Of a stretch of DNA of 64,000 nt, positions 23,216-32,375 are shown piece by piece (position 1 is the first letter of the stretch; the number at the start of each line of letters is the position of its first letter). The notes under the pieces are model-generated. The model was not told the origin of the DNA, did not search any database, and saw only the letters and a program-made list of their open reading frames with translations. This stretch comes from Arcuatula senhousia (lineage: Eukaryota > Mollusca > Bivalvia > Mytilida > Mytilidae): positions 31,298,106 to 31,362,105 of the forward strand of contig OZ020303.1 of NCBI GenBank assembly GCA_963971305.1. Reading direction: 5' to 3'. The translations under genes and the position numbers were made by a program.

Positions 23216-24039
23216 AATTTTTTTCTATGCCTAAACTCGCGTTTCGTATTTTCAAGACTAATCAGATGGGCTCCGAAAAATCGAATAAAAATTTTCTCGC
23301 TTTTAAGTTTTTATCGGGCAAACTAAAGTCTATACTCTTTAACAATGACTATGAATTTTTCCATGCCTTCAATCTTTGCATTAAACAAATCTAACAAAAT
23401 TGACATTTATTTATCACTTATCAGTGATGATCATTTAAATTACTATTAAAAATTAATTGATATATTACCAAGGTCGAATGGTAACAGAGTTAATTCGCAA
23501 CGGAAACGTATCTTGAAATAAATCACGAATTTTAAACTATTAGACGGTCAAAGTAAAATGATAATATCTTTTCCTTATCAGATACATAATGCATTCAAAT
23601 ATGATATATGTTTCGTCAAAGCGGCCCACTGGCCTATACTGACTATTATGATAACTATTATAATATTTCAGTTAGAAATCTAGACTAGGCCTCTGAGCCA
23701 GATGTTGCAATGATTATATAATTGGACCTTCATTGGTTTTGACCAACATGTGAATTATGTTTAAAATCTATAGGTTGCTTCGGAACAGTAATTTCGTCTA
23801 TTTGAAAATAGTGTAGTTGTATTTCTGTTAACTTCAAGACAAATATCTAGACAACGTGTCTATTGTTGATAATTTGTATTCCATTATTATGCCTCCTAAT
23901 TAAAAAGAAATTACTTTTGTTGATAAAATAATTATATATATTCAACTTGAGTTTTGTTCACAATTTCGTCATCATTTTACATGTATGGCGATTTATTTAT
24001 TTCCCGGATAAAATTTAGTTTAACATCGGTTGCAATAAG
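23216..24039. other. AT-rich region, nothing recognised
   Basis: No gene, inverted termini or repeat similarity was seen. Confidence 0.4.
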
Positions 24040-24330
24040 GTTAGTAATATTGCTTTATTCCAAAGCAACACGATATACAATGAATGGGGCGATAAAATAA
24101 ACCCGAATTGATGATTGATTGATGTTTGTTTAATAGACAAACTCGAAACAAATTGGAACAACAATGGAATAGCACACAGAACTCCTGGCACAGACCTATG
24201 TATGTCATGCAAAAAGGGCAAATGTATGACCATAACCAAGAATGAAAACTGAACAGGCAATAGAAGCCTAAACGTAGCATATGCAAATGCACCACGTAAC
24301 GAAACCCTCAGCAAATATTTCGCACAATAT
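24040..24330 (-). mobile_element. family F (copy 2)
   Basis: ATTGCTTTATTCCAAAGCA with a CAACACGAT block, then GATGTTTGTTTAATAGAC, AACAAATTGGAAC and ACGAAACCCTCAGC, the same block order as 9740-10140. It abuts the C fragment that receives the 3.6-kb TIR element. Confidence 0.45.
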
Positions 24331-24379
24331 TTGGCAGAAATTGATAACACAAGGTTATGTTACTCCTCGGTTACTGTCT
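24331..24379 (+). pseudogene. family C reverse-transcriptase fragment, left half of an interrupted copy
   Basis: The sequence GTTATGTTACTCCTCGGTTA followed by CTGTCT matches the C reverse-transcriptase stretch at about 26190-26225. The continuation (TTCACTCAAGAAATTT) is found only at 27968, on the far side of a 3.6-kb insertion. The last five bases (TGTCT, 24375-24379) form the left target duplication. Confidence 0.65.
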
Positions 24380-24796
24380 CACAGGTAGTAAGTAGTGTGT
24401 CATATCGTATAATGCTCGGTAAAGGGTTTAGTCAAGGGCGTTATTGTTTGTGCAAGAGAAATTTGTGTCATATCGTATGTTTGGTAAAGGGATTTTGTCA
24501 AGGTTTAGTTAAGGGTGTCATGGTTTGTGCAAGGGAAATTTGCATAATGTCGTCTACTAAAATCTGGCACATGTATATGATGAAATATATTCGCTAATCA
24601 CTCAGGGAATATAGTTTTGCCTAATTGATAAAATAACATCATTTCATGTTTCAAGCATAAGTAAAGGCCAGATGTTGCCCCTAAACAACCTTTCACTTTG
24701 CATTCAACATTTGAACACATTTTTCAGTGTAATTTATCGCTTACAAAGTATACAGCGCAAAAATACAAATTTTTACTTGTCATGGTTTGTACTAGG

Positions 24797-25288
24797 TGAG
24801 TGAGTGAGTGAGTTGGTGTTTTACGCCCGTGCAACGCTTTATAGGTTATTTACAGGCGATGAACATGAAAAGGATGATAAAATGAACATGAAATGATGAT
24901 GATAAATGAAATATGGGGATGGGGTGGGAAACAATGGACCGGTAAATTTTGAAGAACCACAGGAAAAAGGGGAGAGGTGGGTAGGGGCGGAAAATTTAGC
25001 CTATGTGGTGCACTACTTGGCGGTCCACAAAGGGGTCTTTTACGTGCATGGAGCGTGGCACTCTCCACACACGTTGGCCCACTATGGTCGGCGGTCAGGG
25101 TTTCCGTATTATAGACCTGACAACCCCCGCGGACGAGGGCTACCCTATTCAGCCACCTAGGGTACACACTTGGTCGCTCCGTGGGCTGAGCACTGACCCG
25201 ACGTCAGAATCCCAAGACCCTTAGTCGCCTCTTACGACAAGCTAGGCTCTGCTGCGGGCCTATTCGCCACCCGGGCCCCGCACGGGAC
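24797..25288 (-). mobile_element. family A SINE-like element, full length, perfect 12-bp target duplication
   Basis: Plus-strand order is tail (GTGAGTGAGTGAGTTGG), body, and head ending GGGCCCCGCACGGGAC. GTTTGTACTAGG flanks it exactly at 24785-24796 and 25289-25300. At 492 bp and with few differences from other copies it is among the youngest insertions, and it lies within one arm of the 24380-27964 element. Confidence 0.92.
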
Positions 25289-25344
25289 GTTTGTACTAGG
25301 GACGTCATGGTTAAGTGTAGGGTGGTCATGGTTTGGTCAAGGGT

Positions 25345-25843
25345 TATTAATAAGGGATATTTTAAATCTTATTCAATCATTTGAGCAAAAAGTAATGTTT
25401 TTTACCTTAAACCGGTCATATATATTTAACCATAATAAGGCATACTACATATCAACCGCCACTGGAGATACGTGACTGTATAATTTCAATGTTTGTATGC
25501 CATTTATTATAGACATGATACAGTAATAATGAGAAAAGGATTATTATACAGAGTTTTCCATATGTTCTATATCATTTCGAGACTCCCATTTTAGATAGAG
25601 GCATAAGCCAAGACAATAACATCGCTCGAGAAATGATATGGGTTATTATATGGAATCTCTTAGTCAAAATAGCTACAAAGGTATCAGGAAAACATTGACC
25701 AGGCATAAGGTTTAATGCACGATTTTGCCTATTGCCGCTTATATATAGATATATACTCAGAACTCCCTATCAATAAAGCTTTTCCTTTTGTATTAAAAAA
25801 GGGCTTTCCATAAATTAAATGATATTCAACACCAACTGAACTA
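25345..25843. other. interior of the 3.6-kb element, unassigned
   Basis: AT-rich sequence with no transposase-like frame and no recognised repeat. The C copy starts at its right edge. Confidence 0.4.
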
Positions 25844-26314
25844 TTGCAAATCTATATCCTTTCACTAAACAATTCTCGATTTGGTGACTTTCTCCATCTC
25901 ATATATCCACAGGAGCTTGAGATAAAGGACACAACGGATTCTAGGAAGTCTGCTTCATATTTAGATCTACATCTCGAAATTGACTCTCAAGGAAGACTTT
26001 CAACAAGGCTCTATGACAAACGTGATGACTTCAACTTTCCAATCGTCAACTTCCCCTTCTTGTGTAGCAATATTCCGTCAGCTCCAGCTTATGGAGTTTA
26101 CGTATCTCAATTGATTCGTTACTCCAGAGCGTGCGGGACTTACATCGATTTCCTTAGCAGAGCGACACGTCTGACGCAAAAATTGCTCACACAGGGTTAT
26201 GTTGCTCCTCGGTTGCTGTCTTCACTCAAGAAATTTTACGGAAGACATCATGCACTTATAGACAAATATGGGATTTCGATCTCTCAGATGAGTGCAGATG
26301 TTGGTTTGTCATAG
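25844..26314 (+). pseudogene. reverse-transcriptase C-terminal part, best family C copy
   Basis: An uninterrupted 156-codon frame. Residues 6-17 (LSLNNSRFGDFL) sit just after the position of the catalytic YIDD, which is lost here but seen at 8286-8486. Then come EIKDTTDSRKSASYLDLHLE, GRLSTRLYDKRDDFNF, the PIVNFPFLCSNIP and AYGVYVSQLIRYSRAC blocks, and a C-terminal KKFYGRHHALIDKYGIS; stop at 26312-26314. The succession YLDL, LYDKRDD, QLIRYSRAC, LLTQGY parallels FLD, Y-KPTD, Q-LR-RIC, RGY of Penelope-like reverse transcriptases, but I cannot exclude another non-LTR clade. The first ATG is not a natural start, because the frame is 5' truncated. This copy is nested inside the 24380-27964 element. 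Confidence 0.75.
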
Positions 26315-26600
26315 TGTGTTGTTTTGTCTTCCTTTACTGGATTTGACACGCTGAATGGACTATTGGCAACGCGACGGGTGTGCTATAGCAAGCAGGAACT
26401 GCTTACTCTTCCGGAGCACCTGAGTTCACTCTTGTTTCGACTGGAGTTCGCGTTGTTGATTGATATTCAGTTGTTTTGTGTTTCCATGTTTTACGTGTTG
26501 TCTGTTTTTGTCCCGTTCTTGTTTGTGTTTACTGGTTTAGTCTCTGCCCTTTCGGACTTTTGACATTCGGATACCCCATTGGTACCTCTGCTTCTCTCTA
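26315..26600 (+). repeat. family C 3' noncoding tail (reference copy)
   Basis: Immediately after the reverse-transcriptase stop: TTGTTTTGTCTTCCTTTACT, GACGGGTGTGCTATAGCAAG, GAGCACCTGAGTTCACTC, and the end CATTGGTACCTCTGCTTCT. At least eight other places in the window share this tail, most without coding sequence, consistent with 5' truncation. A 79-codon frame (26324-26563) recurs in several copies but changes by indels and is not supported as protein. Confidence 0.75.
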
Positions 26601-26749
26601 TAAAATAATTATTCAGTGCAACGGCAGTGTTTGCTGTGTTACAGTAACGTTTGTTCTAGTCATAATAATATTTATCATACAGGAGTAGCTTGTACTGTTT
26701 ATGGTAAATATATGTTGTTGGCTTAGTTGCGGTCCAGATCAAAAGTTAA

Positions 26750-27329
26750 GGTGGTTCGGGGGTATAAGAAAAATCCATCAGATTTTTGTTTAATTTTGCA
26801 GAATTATACTTTGATAAACTAACATTTAAAAAATGCAAAAATAATTGGGGGTCACGGACCTTTTTACAGATTTATGACCTTGCGAAAATGGTGGCCTAGA
26901 GTTGTGTTTTTCAATAGATTGTAAAGGGAAAAGAGTTATCTAGCATCACTGTGAGCTGAAAACCCATCAGATTTTAGTTATATTTCACAAATGGCAAGCC
27001 ACATATACTATCTTCTGAAAAACATAATAAAAACTTTGGGTCACGGACCTTCGTTTTTAGATATTTAAGAAAAACTATTTTTTCCTACACAATTCTATAT
27101 AAAAATTTGTCACAGTTTCCCGCCAATTATCTCCCCTGATAATAGAACTTTTCAGAAAAATCTTAATTTCTTTTTAAATATTTATGTTAAATTTATTTCA
27201 TTCATAAAATAAATTTAAGAATTAATTTTTACATCTCTTGAGGTATTTTAAGCCATTTTAATTAATATGCAGACTAGAAATTTGCAAGATGTCTGAAAAA
27301 GATGCTCCGTGTTATACTCCCGAACCACC
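26750..27329. mobile_element. 580-bp MITE with TTAA target duplication
   Basis: Terminal inverted repeats GGTGGTTCGGGGGTATAA and TTATACTCCCGAACCACC (one mismatch) are flanked by TTAA at 26746-26749 and 27330-27333. The interior has two loosely similar halves around GGGTCACGGACCTT, and no coding frame. TTAA duplication is the hallmark of piggyBac-type transposition, but the usual CCC start is not present, so the superfamily is inferred only from the target site. Confidence 0.75.
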
Positions 27330-27364
27330 TTAAAATGATAGAAATAATAAAAAAATATATATGC

Positions 27365-27530
27365 GACAACAAAGGATACTCTGGAGCAGCTAACACTGGC
27401 GGTGGTGTGTCATGGGCTGGACGACCCATGGCACATAGCGAGTCTATACCGATTGGTATAAGTCGACGCAGAGGGGCTTTCCCCTAGTCGCGACTGTAAA
27501 TACCCATCAGTCAGTATCTGTTATATGCAA
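27365..27530 (+). other. G/C-rich stem-loop cluster, function unknown
   Basis: Within a strongly AT-rich setting this segment has consecutive potential hairpins: CATGGG-loop-CCCATG (about 27409-27430), ATACC-GATT-GGTAT (about 27447-27460), and AGTCG(A)CG enclosing AGGGG-CTTT-CCCCT and closed by CGCGACT (about 27462-27496). It lies between the TTAA MITE and the right arm of the 3.6-kb element. I recognise no snRNA, tRNA, snoRNA or ribozyme core. It could be a structured RNA or a piece of another element. Confidence 0.35.
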
Positions 27531-27964
27531 ACATTGAAGGTTACGCTTTATAAATTCCAAGAAACGAGTGTATGATTTTTGGGGTGTTCAAGATGCGTAT
27601 TAAGAAACACAGTATGTTGTTACACTCATACACACACAAAACCAGCACAGAAAAATTCTTATATTTTGCCCGATCTCCTAACTTTAGAAAATGTGATAAA
27701 CCATGACAATTTTCTGTTTCCTTTACCAAACAATGACAAAATTTTAATTGATTAATTAGCACAACTAAGCAGATTTTAGAGTTAACACAGTAAACCTTTG
27801 TTGCCATGTTCAATTCTTGTCAGCTCTCCACACGATTTAATACTAAAATAAAGATATTTTTATATATTTTAGAAAAAATCCCTTTGACAAACCATGACCT
27901 CCCTTTACCATACCATGACCAAATCCCTTTACCAAGCATTATACATGACAAATTACTACCTGTG

Positions 27965-28078
27965 AGTCTTCACTCAAGAAATTTAACGGAAGACATCATG
28001 CGCTCACTGACAAATATGGGATTTCTATTTTTCAGATGAGTGCAGATGTTGGTTTGTCATAGGGTTTTGTTTTGTCTT
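27965..28078 (+). pseudogene. family C reverse-transcriptase fragment, right half of interrupted copy
   Basis: Starts with AGTCT (right target duplication) and continues TTCACTCAAGAAATTTAACG, GACAAATATGGGATTTC, GATGTTGGTTTGTCATAGGG. It completes the fragment at 24331-24379 and stops in the C tail at the start of a HINE-like fragment. Confidence 0.7.
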
Positions 28079-28084
28079 GCTTTA

Positions 28085-28425
28085 TCAGATCAAATTATAA
28101 AATAGTAGATGCATATCTACATTATGTCACACAAACTGTGGAAATGTTTTAAAAAATCCATTGAAAGGTTTAGGAGTAGTTGCGAAAAGAGATGGGTTAC
28201 CCCTTGTTGTATAATGGCTAAGTTTTGAAACAATGAGGTGCACATCTATATTATGTCAGAAAGATTGTGTGAAGGTTCATGAAAATCCACCAAGGGGTTA
28301 AAGAATAGTTGCGGATAAGAGATGGGTACCATCTGGTGTAACAGATGGACGGACGGAAAGTCACACGGACGGACAGACACCCCTATCACTATTTATCGTC
28401 TCTTTTCAAGCGGGTGTATAATGAC
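28085..28425 (-). mobile_element. HINE-like 174-bp family, two diverged units
   Basis: The minus strand gives TTATACACCCGCTTGAAAAG, AGTGATAGGGGTGTC, a CCGTCCG microsatellite and two units with ATGGATTTT-type and GACATAATGTAGATGTGCA-type blocks. The left-end palindrome has decayed and the right terminus is missing, so it is an old truncated member of the 449/14825 family. Confidence 0.65.
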
Positions 28426-28767
28426 TGTTTGATAAAAAGAAATATATCAATAAAGAAGGAATGTGTCCATTGGATGTTCCGCTGACCCCAAACAGGAAGT
28501 AGAGGTCCGACAGGTCTGAAAGTACTCCTGTCAAGTTTTAAATTATTCTCATGTACGGTTTCTGAGAAGAGCTTGACGGAAATTCGGACGTGCGGACAGA
28601 CGGACGGACATGAGTAAAACTTTATGCCTCCAACATGTCGTTGTGGGGTCATTAGAACCATGAGTTTTTTACTGAATATTATAAAACAATGTATATCAAA
28701 TTCATTTTGGTCCATTTATATCTATCACCATCTCATTTATCCGTATGAATTTGAAAATAAGGACACT
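28426..28767. other. unassigned, one minus-strand frame
   Basis: A 108-codon minus-strand frame (28389-28715) overlaps the HINE-like fragment at its edge. Its product contains a Cys/Pro stretch (SCPSVCPHVRISVK) that arises from a GGACGTGCGGACAGACGGAC repeat, so it is not considered a gene. No other content. Confidence 0.35.
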
Positions 28768-28835
28768 ACAGTCAGATAATGAGATGTGGAATAAGTGAAC
28801 GCAACACATTTCCAGAAATGAACAGTGCTTTGCCC
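28768..28835 (+). repeat. family D fragment
   Basis: GAGATGTGGAATAAGTGAACGCAACACA corresponds in two short blocks to the start of family D at 53772. Only the first ~60 bp is present. Confidence 0.4.
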
Positions 28836-28905
28836 AATTAATATTCACGTACGCAAATGAAATATAAGTCACCTGACATTTAAATCCCCTCGTCTTGCAT
28901 TGGTT

Positions 28906-29145
28906 ACACTAATGTCCTGACGGGCTATAACTTTTTTGTTTCTTGGTGGATTTCAATGCAATTTGGACATATTATAGATATTATGATGTGGTTAATGAAA
29001 ATAAATTTTGAATTTTGAAAAAAAAGTTTTTTACGATGTTTTAGATGAAAGTCGTGTAAAAATCTGTCCTGACAGCCACTTGTCCAAATTTCATTAAAAT
29101 CCATCAAGAATCAAAAAAAGTTATTGTCCGTCAGGACATTAGTGT
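28906..29145. mobile_element. 240-bp palindromic MITE
   Basis: The ends ACACTAATGTCCTGACGG and (inverted) ACACTAATGTCCTGACGG are identical, and the inversion continues with a few mismatches (GCTATAACTTTTTTG against ACAATAACTTTTTTTG). The interior keeps partial inverse symmetry (GTCCAAATT, AATTTGGAC). No coding frame. A target duplication is not clear. Confidence 0.7.
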
Positions 29146-29765
29146 ATTCGGCCGCCTTGCATTGCTTGTTCTTGCAGCATGTATTAAAAATACGAAAAAT
29201 ATTCGGTTCTCATGCGTCACAGATATAAATTATAACCTTGTATGAACTTTCTAAGGTTTCCTGGCGGTTAAAAACAAAACTTATTTAAACAAATCGATTA
29301 AAATTCTTTGAATCTTTTGAACTCAAAGTTTAGAATAAGGCCATCTTTGTTCGCACGACGTACCTACAGATGGATGCCTTATTGTGTCTGGTTTAACCTT
29401 AATTGATCAATAGAAATCAATATGCGAAACTTGTTTACATGCGAGTCAATTTGAACTATTTCACCATAAATGTTGGACTTTCTTCAATATCGGCCATTTT
29501 TCCAAAGACTTTATACTGCTTTGTGAAGAGTGCTACGCTTCAAAATTTTAAATGAACAAACCTTCAAAATGTTAGCCAACATTGTTAGGATGGGTCTCAA
29601 ATTGTTGAAACTTGTGTTTTGATTGAAATTCAACATGCGAATCGTGTCTGTAACACATTTTCATTGATATTTTTTTTTCCCTGATATTAAAATATGCAAA
29701 TTTAAAAATGGCATCAAATTTCTGGATATGACCACATTAACCTTCAATATAAACGACATTTTAAA
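29146..29765. other. AT-rich region, nothing recognised
   Basis: No gene or repeat family was recognised. Confidence 0.4.
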
Positions 29766-30010
29766 AATCAAAAATGGAAAACAGCCAGCAGCCTTTAATG
29801 TGACCAGTGGTTGCTGCTAGCGGTTTTGGAATTGGCCCTGGATTGAAAATAAACAACATATTCAAACCCAATCATTAAGTGCAAATGAAAGACTCTCTTA
29901 TTGGCACAAAAAAAACAATTAAGATAAATTCGACAAAATATAAACATAAGCTATGATAAAGATTCCTGGCTTAGAACAGGCACTTTATACCTGCATCTAC
30001 ATCGGACAAA
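29766..30010 (+). repeat. family D dispersed repeat
   Basis: AAAACAGCCAGCAGCC, GTGACCAGTGGTTGCTGCTA, CCCTGGATTGAAAATAAA, then AAAGATTCCTGGCTTAGAAC near 29959-29978. The last block occurs identically placed at about 54020 in another D copy. Confidence 0.6.
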
Positions 30011-30114
30011 CGTCATATTTTTTTTTCCAATCGTTCCAATTTTTAATTTTGCTTGTGTAGCCAATATTTCGTCACCTCCAGAATATGGAGAATCGAGTTG
30101 TTCTTTCAGATATT

Positions 30115-30529
30115 GTGGGATTTAGTGAGGAAGTTGGTGTTTTTCGCCCTAGCAAAACTATTTGATTAATGGACAATGAATATGAAGATGATGAGTGAGT
30201 GATCATGGGTGAGTTGGTGTTTAACGCACTTTCAACACTAAATAGGTTGTAAAAAGACGAGGGACACAAAAAGGATGACAAAATGAACATGAATTTTTGA
30301 ATGGGACTGTGAATTTGAAGACCAAAGTAAAAGGCTAGAGGTGGATAAAGGCGAAAATTTAGCTTATTATGTGCATAACTTGGCGGTCTACAAAATAATC
30401 TTTTACATGAATAAAGCATGGTACTATTCACACATGTTGGCCAACTATGGTTTGCGGTCAGGCTTTCTGTATTATACACCTAACTACCCCCGTGGACGAG
30501 GGCCACTCTATTCCGCCACCTAGGGCCCC
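30115..30529 (-). mobile_element. family A SINE-like, old copy, left half of a head-to-head pair
   Basis: Plus-strand blocks GTGAGTTGGTGTTTAACGC, CTTGGCGGTCTACAAAATAA, CACATGTTGGCCAACTATGG, GGACGAGGGCCACTCTATTC. It is a strongly mutated minus-strand copy that lacks the first ~100 bp and is joined directly to a plus-strand copy at about 30530. Confidence 0.65.
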
Positions 30530-30860
30530 CAGAGCGACCAAAGTGTGTATCGTAGGTGGCTAAAAAGGGGTGAAATCATTCGCGTGTGGTGTCATGTCTA
30601 TAATAAGACATAAGTAGTCAAGCGCGCGTGTAGACTGTCACGCTTAATGTACTTTTACGATCCCTTTAAGAACCGCCAAGTAGTGGACCACATATACTTA
30701 ATTTTTCACCCGATTTTAAGTGATTGTTGAAATTTACTAATCCTTTGCACCCTATATTTCATTGTCCATGTTTTATTTTTGTGCGTTTTATCACTCTTTC
30801 GCCAATATATATCAAATTAAGTATGGCAAGGGCGTAAAACATCAACTCGCTCGCTCAAAC
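30530..30860 (+). mobile_element. family A SINE-like, old copy, right half of the pair
   Basis: CAGAGCGACCAAAGTGTGTA, GTAGGTGGCTAAAAAGGGG, AACCGCCAAGTAGTGGACC, and the tail GGGCGTAAAACATCAACTCG. Starting within the element, it mirrors the preceding minus-strand copy around 30529, producing a long imperfect palindrome. Confidence 0.6.
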
Positions 30861-30862
30861 CC

Positions 30863-31085
30863 TTGTTCCGACATGAGATCACACTGGAGCAGCTGCATTT
30901 AATCTCGTTCCGACATGAAATCCCATCGGTACAACTGCATTCAATCACTTTCCGACATGAGATATCACTGGAACATCTGCATTCAATCTCTTTCCGACAT
31001 GAGATCTCACTGGCACATCTGCATTCAATCACTTTCCGACATATGATCACACCGGAGCATCTGCATTCAATAACGTTTCGAAATG
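30863..31085. repeat. 42-bp minisatellite (14-codon period), five units
   Basis: TTCCGACATGAGATC-type units start at 30866, 30908, 30950, 30992 and 31034, exactly 42 bp apart; TTCG at 31076 marks the beginning of a broken sixth. Both strands are open through the array: plus gives a 14-residue unit like FRHEISLEHLHSIT, minus gives a Cys-rich unit like CRKEIECRCSSDIS. Differences between units are substitutions only, with no indels. It may be a coding repeat, or an ordinary minisatellite whose length keeps the frame by chance. Confidence 0.85.
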
Positions 31086-32363
31086 GATTCCGGACATTAA
31101 CTCAAAAAGTTGTCAACTGAATTTGATGAAACTTTTGCATACTGTTACATACCGGTATTATAAAAGGAGGAACCAAATTGCATGTTGGGTGATTCCGTTC
31201 AATCAAGGTCACAGCGACAGAAACATAAGAATATTTAGATGGTTTCCAGACAAGTACTCAAAATTTTATTTTCAACCAATTTTAAAGAAACTTAAGGATA
31301 TTATTACATACCATAAGACAAGGAACCCCAGTGAGTTAGGGTAATTTTCGCCAAAGATTAAGGTCAGAAAAAAAAATGTTAGTAAATTTCTCAAAAAATG
31401 GCTTGACAATGACCCTAAAAGATTTATAATTAAAATTGGCATGTAATGCCTGTAACAACTTATTTGAAAGTTTTGGTATGCATAAATGCAGCTCGGCTTT
31501 TGCACCCCTGTGCATACTGATTTGTTTCATTATTTCTATTGTTTAATATTTAGAAAATTAGCAAAATATATATTGGAAGAATTCTTGTTTTCTGGAAGCA
31601 CTGTCAGATATCCTTTGTTCTTCTAGTTTTGCCTTGTTGATTTGACTTATGATATCAAGGTAAAATGTGACAATCTTTAAAATCGTATTAAATCAATAAA
31701 AGAAACATTAAAGGTTGAAGTGGCATCATTCTATTGAATTAAACACTAAAATCTTCGTAATATTAAAACAATAACGTCATTTAACAATCAATGGTAACAT
31801 TATCATATTTAATATCATTTTGATTGTTCCGGTCTTTGGTATTGCGATAACAACCACAACCCCCAACTTAACCTGCTTAAGAAAATGCGTCACAAAATTA
31901 TGAGTATGTGTGCAATGCTGATTCAAAAGCAAATATAAACAGCCGGGAATTAATGTCATTCCTTTATTCCCTAGGAAGTAATGCTAATGAAATTCATTGA
32001 AAATCTTCTTTAATATTGCTAAAAGTACATAACTAAGATAGGAATTGAACGTGTTAGAATGTATGTGATGCTTTGCAGCCAAACAGAACTATATGCTGCT
32101 TATAACATTCCTATTTTTAAAACCATTATGTTGCTCAAACGAACGGAATAACCATTCAATATTTCACTTGCAATCGAAAAGCGTAGTACGATTGTTGCAG
32201 TAACAAAGACGAGGATTTAGTCCAGCAGAAGATTTTTCCTGTAAATATAGCCAGATATTTCAAACATTGATCAATTTGTTTAGAGGTATGGTTTTGGAAC
32301 TTTTCGCAAAAGTCTTTCATAAAGAGCATTTTCATCCCACTTCAAACTATCACACCTCTTGCT
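31086..32363. other. AT-rich region, nothing recognised
   Basis: Short overlapping frames at 31123-31344 and on the minus strand at 31272-31530 have no protein-like features. No repeats recognised. Confidence 0.4.
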
Positions 32364-32375
32364 CCTTTTAATCAA

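Larger units (their letters stand above)
24380..27964. mobile_element. 3.6-kb TIR element starting CACAGG, with nested insertions
   Basis: The left terminus is CACAGGTAGTAAGTAGTG and the right terminus, read inverted, is CACAGGTAGTAATTTGTC; with a small indel the inverted homology continues through TATAATGC-CGGTAAAGGG for about 70 bp. Both ends carry degenerate repeats of a GTCATGGTTTGGTAAAGGG motif (24399-24560, 25300-25345, inverted at 27690-27960). The flanks TGTCT/AGTCT (24375-24379, 27965-27969) are a near-perfect 5-bp target duplication, and the C copy reads straight through when the element is removed. A CAC-initial terminus with a 5-bp duplication is the signature of Transib-type elements, but no transposase was recognised, so the assignment is tentative. 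It contains an A SINE, a C retroelement copy, a TTAA-flanked MITE and a hairpin-rich segment. Confidence 0.65.

Noticed and set aside
24015..24350. Minus-strand frames of 84-111 codons as possible membrane proteins.
   Set aside because: They are leucine/phenylalanine-rich antisense of AT-rich repeat F, overlap each other in two registers and have no conserved counterpart in the other F copy.
30863..31085. Regular short repeats resembling a CRISPR array.
   Set aside because: Units are contiguous with no unique spacers, and the setting is a eukaryotic genome.
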